Positions 41,258 through 44,363 of a DNA stretch of 44,363 nucleotides are shown here, piece by piece. The position numbers were made by a program, and so were the translations under genes. The DNA comes from Hepatobacter sp965661165. Its GTDB lineage: Bacteria > Pseudomonadota > Alphaproteobacteria > Holosporales > Hepatobacteraceae. The stretch covers positions 1-44,363 of the forward strand of contig CBFICL010000005.1 in assembly GCA_965661165.1 (NCBI GenBank), given 5' to 3'. Position 1 is the first letter of the stretch; every line of letters begins with the position of its first letter. The notes under the pieces were generated by a model. The model was not told where the DNA came from. It ran no database searches and saw only the letters and a program-made list of their open reading frames with translations.

Positions 41258-42584
41258 CAGCATTTTTGGCACAGACGGGGTTCGTGGCCGCTTTGGCAGC
41301 GTTCCCTTAACGCCAGATGTATTAACAAAGCTGGCCAAAGCCATTGCCTCTTTTTTATATACACAAGACAAAAGTCCCCCCCCTATTCTGATCGCCCGGG
41401 ATACGCGGATATCTGGGCCCGACATTGAACAAGACATGACTACAACGTTCAATGCTTGCGGCGTCAACACGGTTTCTTTGGGTGTTGTCCCCACCCCTGC
41501 GCTTGTCTATGCGATACATGCAGGTAAAGCTTCTTTGGGGATGATGATTTCTGCGTCCCACAACCCATGGCACGATAATGGGATTAAACTTTTTGATGCC
41601 AAGGGACGTAAACTCACCCCCACGCAAGAGGCCGCCCTTGAAACCTTCATGACATCAAAGGCGGTCATCAACAAACCTGCGGGCACGCATGGCCATCAAG
41701 ACATCGTTCCGTCCTACAAAGCGTTTATCAAGCAAACGGTAGACCCCTTGTCATTGAGGGGTTACCGCCTTGTGGTAGACACGGCCCATGGTGCCTTCAC
41801 GCACATCGCACCGACTGTTTTTAAGGACCTGGGCGCCGACGTTATCACCCTAGGTCATGATCCCAACGGCAAGAATATTAACGATGACTGTGGCACCACC
41901 CACCCATGCACCTTGCAAGAAGCTGTCAAGAAGCATCACGCCTCGTTTGGTGTTGCCTTTGATGGCGATGGAGACCGCGTTCTTTTATGTCATGGTGACG
42001 GCATACTGCTTGACGGTGATCAGATTCTTGCCTTGCTCGCCTTGAACCACCAGGCTCAGGGACGCCTTGACCCACCTATCGTTGTCTCCACCGTCATGGC
42101 CAACCAAGCGATGGAAGATTGCTTGACAGCAAAGGGCATCACCTTTTTGAGAACACCTGTGGGAGACCGCTTTATTGCTGAGACCATGGCAAAAACCGGC
42201 AGCCTTCTGGGCGGCGAAGCGTCCGGTCATATGATTCTGGGGCAACATAGCTTCACAGGCGATGGTCTTCTGGCTGCGCTTCACACACTTAAGGTGCTCA
42301 TTGACCCTAAAAGCCCCCGCATGGCCTTTACCCCCTATCCCCACCACCTTGAAAACCTTCCCATGGCGCAGATGGACCCCAAGATCCTGGCTAACCTTGA
42401 TGCCATTCAACAGGTCATGACAGAGACATTACGTCAGGGTGAGCGTTTTTTACTGCGAAAATCAGGCACCGAACCTTTGGTGCGCGTGATGATTGAAGCC
42501 CCTTCTCAAGAAAAAATCAGCGCCATCAAAGCCCGCGCTATGGAGCATCTGTTGGGTCTTCGTGCGTCTACAACGGCCCTTTAA
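41244..42584 (+). CDS. glmM: Phosphoglucosamine mutase
   Basis: Converts glucosamine-6-phosphate to glucosamine-1-phosphate for peptidoglycan and LPS. The 446 residues contain the phosphoserine loop ISASHNP (Ser105), the metal loop DGDGDRVLL, the sugar-binding GEASGHM and the phosphate-binding RKSGTEPLVRVMIE. ATG 41244 overlaps the suhB end by 14 bases and is preceded by GAGGTGGA, suggesting coupling. It is full length and follows suhB in a run with efp. Confidence 0.96.
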   Translation: MVVTSSIFGTDGVRGRFGSVPLTPDVLTKLAKAIASFLYTQDKSPPPILIARDTRISGPDIEQDMTTTFNACGVNTVSLGVVPTPALVYAIHAGKASLGMMISASHNPWHDNGIKLFDAKGRKLTPTQEAALETFMTSKAVINKPAGTHGHQDIVPSYKAFIKQTVDPLSLRGYRLVVDTAHGAFTHIAPTVFKDLGADVITLGHDPNGKNINDDCGTTHPCTLQEAVKKHHASFGVAFDGDGDRVLLCHGDGILLDGDQILALLALNHQAQGRLDPPIVVSTVMANQAMEDCLTAKGITFLRTPVGDRFIAETMAKTGSLLGGEASGHMILGQHSFTGDGLLAALHTLKVLIDPKSPRMAFTPYPHHLENLPMAQMDPKILANLDAIQQVMTETLRQGERFLLRKSGTEPLVRVMIEAPSQEKISAIKARAMEHLLGLRASTTAL

Positions 42585-42647
42585 TCTTGCCGCCCACGCT
42601 CACGTGCTATCCTTTCCTTCCCTTAAACGCGCGGGCCTTTGGCCCCA

Positions 42648-43304
42648 TTACATGCTGCGATAAAGGGGCAGATGACACACATAAGACAAAGGGCAACCTT
42701 CAAACAAGGCCCCACGCTTTTCCCCTTCAGTGGCAAACACGGCCACTGCTCTCACAGTGCCCCCCACCTGGGTGATAAGCTTTTTGGCCGCTTTGAGCGT
42801 CTCACCCGTAGAGAGCACATCATCCACAAGCAAAACCTTTTTGTGAGCCAAGCCCAATGCCTGATCTTCACGCACATAAAGGGTTTTGGCCGTGGTGCTT
42901 GTGATGGGTTGATAGGTCACCGCCGCCGCGCAACCGCCCTTATCCGTGCCGCGCATCACATAAAAAAACACATGAGGATGCTTTTGTTGAAGATAACGGA
43001 CCAAAAAAGCAGCCCACACATTGGCCTTGTCACCTGGCACCACCACCCCATCAATCTCGTGCCACCACGCAGCTTGCTCAAGGGCAGCCCCAAGCACATC
43101 AACAGAGGCACGCATAAGGTCTAGATTATCCGCCATATCATATAAATAGACATAAGATAAATTGGTGCCCTGAATAGGTTTGAGGGGATATTTTTTATGA
43201 AAAGTCCCCACACGAACGTGGTGGACCTGAGGTGGCGGAACGGAAGGCGCCCAACACGCGCCCACAGACAAGAAAGAAAGCACCAAACTTAACACATAAA
43301 ACAT
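42648..43304 (-). CDS. Phosphoribosyltransferase-like protein with a lipoprotein signal
   Basis: A 218-residue protein. The PRPP-binding loop is unmistakable: KVLLVDDVLSTGETL, with VVVPGDKANVWAAFL upstream as in purine PRTases and ComF. Its N-terminus, MFYVLSLVLSFLSVGACWAP, is a hydrophobic export signal ending in a lipobox-like VGAC (Cys17). No internal Met gives a normal cytoplasmic start until about residue 57. The last residues are YVCHLPLYRSM. Either the protein is exported or the real start lies later at a non-ATG codon. Family: probably type I PRTase; substrate unknown. It is convergent with glmM, 63 bases apart. Confidence 0.65.
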   Translation of the reverse strand: MFYVLSLVLSFLSVGACWAPSVPPPQVHHVRVGTFHKKYPLKPIQGTNLSYVYLYDMADNLDLMRASVDVLGAALEQAAWWHEIDGVVVPGDKANVWAAFLVRYLQQKHPHVFFYVMRGTDKGGCAAAVTYQPITSTTAKTLYVREDQALGLAHKKVLLVDDVLSTGETLKAAKKLITQVGGTVRAVAVFATEGEKRGALFEGCPLSYVCHLPLYRSM

Positions 43305-43446
43305 ACTACACCATCCTCAAAACAAAATAATTCAATAGGTTACTACCATACCGCCCCCGCCTTTGATACAATCGCGTACCCTTTTTTTACCCCCATAAGC
43401 TATTACCCACCACGCCTGTCTCGCCCCTTCTCTCTTGCTCGCCACC

Positions 43447-43724
43447 ATGCCCCCTCTCACTCTTCACCTGTCAAAGCCACCTGATTTTTCTGCCGATATC
43501 TCCGTCGTGGTGGTGTTTCTGGCTGTTAAGGATCACTATCTTTGTCTGCAAAAAAGCGCGCACGAGAAGGAAGCTTTTATGGGGCATCCCTAGTGCGCCT
43601 ACCCCCTGAACATGCCTCCTATACCTAGGTAACCCTTGATGAAGGAGGAGCATGACGTGTAACAGCTTTTTCAACAAAAAGTCTGCGATACCTGGTAAAA
43701 AAGCAGATAATTATAGGTAAGTAA
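43447..43724 (+). pseudogene. Probable Nudix-hydrolase remnant
   Basis: From ATG 43447 a 48-codon frame reads ISVVVVFLAVKDHYLCLQKS, typical of the first strands of a Nudix domain, and ends at a TAG at 43591. In the next frame the sequence TTATGGGGCATCCCT encodes WGIP, the segment that normally precedes the Nudix box; that frame ends at 43607. In the third frame DEGGA and further residues follow, broken by stops, up to 43724. Two shifts and several stops suggest decay. The Nudix box itself (GX5EX7REUXEEXGU) is not recognisable, so the call is tentative. Confidence 0.35.
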
Positions 43725-43761
43725 GGTAAGTAGTAACTTTTTCTTTTTTTGACATATTGGC

Positions 43762-43784
43762 ATGCCTGTGTTAAGGCATTTTTA
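43762..43784 (+). terminator. Terminator-like hairpin before the last gene
   Basis: ATGCC-TGTGTTAA-GGCAT is followed by five T residues. It sits 24 bases before the ATG at 43808 and after the decayed Nudix region, so it may end transcripts from upstream or attenuate the following gene. A perfect TTGACA (43749-43754) lies just upstream, but no good -10 follows. Confidence 0.35.
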
Positions 43785-43807
43785 ATTCTTTTTTTCTTTA
43801 AAAACAG

Positions 43808-44363
43808 ATGATTAAGAGGTTTACTGTCTTTTTGTGCCTGTTAAGTCACACCCTTTATGGCGTGGATGTCATCAACATGAGCATCCTAGGAGAAGACACG
43901 CCCTTCACCAAAGCCATTCGCGCAACAGGCTTTGAAGAAGAGGCCTACCCCTCTCTTCATGCGGACACAGATACACTGTTATACCTAGGCGCACGCTCAG
44001 GTAAGCATAGCCTTTTTACACACCCAAGTTTTGAAAAAGTGCTACGTTATCTTCAACAAAATCCTGGCATTGTGGGAGACGCGCTTTTTGGGGCCATTGT
44101 AGGCGTTAGTGCAGCGCGCTCGTGGGCCATCTTTTTTGGCAACGCCACCAACTTGCTTTTGATTCCCAACTCCGCCAACCCGCGTCCTATCTATTGGGGT
44201 GTGATGGTGGCGATTTTGTTGCCTGAAGTCTTCAATAACGCCCGCGTTGTGCATACCTTGCACACCAGAAATCCGCATGCATTTTTATGTGAGGCACGGT
44301 TAACGCCCAGTCACAAGGCAATGAACGTCTTGAACTATGCCTTATGCACCCTCTTTTTGGCCA
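43808..44363 (+). CDS. Exported or membrane protein, unknown, cut by the window end
   Basis: An open frame of 185 codons continues off the right edge. The N-terminus MIKRFTVFLCLLSHTLYG is a signal peptide. The mature part has two hydrophobic segments, around GDALFGAIVGVSAARSWAIF and IYWGVMVAILLPEVF. I do not recognise a family. The region before the start is AT-rich. It begins after the Nudix remnant and hairpin. Confidence 0.5.
   Translation, partial: MIKRFTVFLCLLSHTLYGVDVINMSILGEDTPFTKAIRATGFEEEAYPSLHADTDTLLYLGARSGKHSLFTHPSFEKVLRYLQQNPGIVGDALFGAIVGVSAARSWAIFFGNATNLLLIPNSANPRPIYWGVMVAILLPEVFNNARVVHTLHTRNPHAFLCEARLTPSHKAMNVLNYALCTLFLA

Noticed and set aside
1..44363. CRISPR arrays, insertion sequences, prophage or integron features
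   Set aside because: No regularly spaced repeats, transposase, integrase or terminal inverted repeats were found.

Overview
The window is a gene-dense stretch of a bacterial chromosome with roughly even base composition. It encodes LPS-related functions (kdsA, an O-antigen ligase, GT25 and GT2 glycosyltransferases), outer-membrane biogenesis (bamE, a SurA-type chaperone) and ubiquinone synthesis (ubiE), so the cell is Gram-negative. Alphaproteobacteria fit best: efp is followed by suhB, there is a separate short transhydrogenase subunit PntAA, a DUF1849/EipB-like periplasmic protein, an LdtR-like MarR regulator and a CTC-type L25. Inference only: the exported class-3 lipase with an acidic, eukaryote-like motif and the many lineage-specific exported proteins suggest a host-associated lineage such as Holosporales or its relatives. 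I cannot name the species.

Layout. 1-2.2 kb: the end of an unidentified gene, then dnaX-ybaB on the minus strand. 2.4-6.1 kb: plus-strand housekeeping genes trxB, acpS, lepB, rnc and rplY. 6.1-6.8 kb: a non-coding stretch with a degenerate three-copy repeat, then a promoter driving a secreted lipase. 8.1-14.3 kb: a minus-strand block of O-antigen ligase, two glycosyltransferases, a D-Ala-D-Ala dipeptidase, glyA and surA. 14.4-16.6 kb: a His/Asp-rich lipoprotein, a MarR regulator and an MFS exporter. 16.6-20.2 kb: a periplasmic DUF1849-like protein, an EamA transporter and an Atm1-like ABC exporter. 20.3-24.3 kb: tRNA-Arg, trmL, ubiE, ogt, pgeF, a low-complexity lipoprotein and dnaQ. 24.3-27.7 kb: a tandem pair of Deg-like serine-protease paralogues, one with its whole triad replaced, next to bamE. 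28-33 kb: rpmE, lysS, three unrecognised genes and rluD. 32.8-36.4 kb: kdsA, pyrG, secG and ysxC. 36.4-37.2 kb: a candidate small RNA and an ambiguous stretch. 37.2-39.6 kb: an orphan pntAA and a Kef-type antiporter. 39.8-42.6 kb: tRNA-Met, efp, suhB and glmM. 42.6-44.4 kb: a phosphoribosyltransferase with a lipoprotein signal, a probable Nudix remnant and the start of an unknown membrane protein.

Envelope construction is the main theme. KdsA makes Kdo, GlmM makes the amino-sugar precursor, GT25, GT2 and the ligase build the surface glycan, and LepB, SecG, SurA, BamE and the Deg-like pair secrete and check envelope proteins. DdpX and PgeF act on peptidoglycan intermediates. The observations most worth pursuing are the protease/pseudoprotease pair, the four-hairpin small RNA, the secreted lipase with an LPSY motif, and the phosphoribosyltransferase that appears to be exported.
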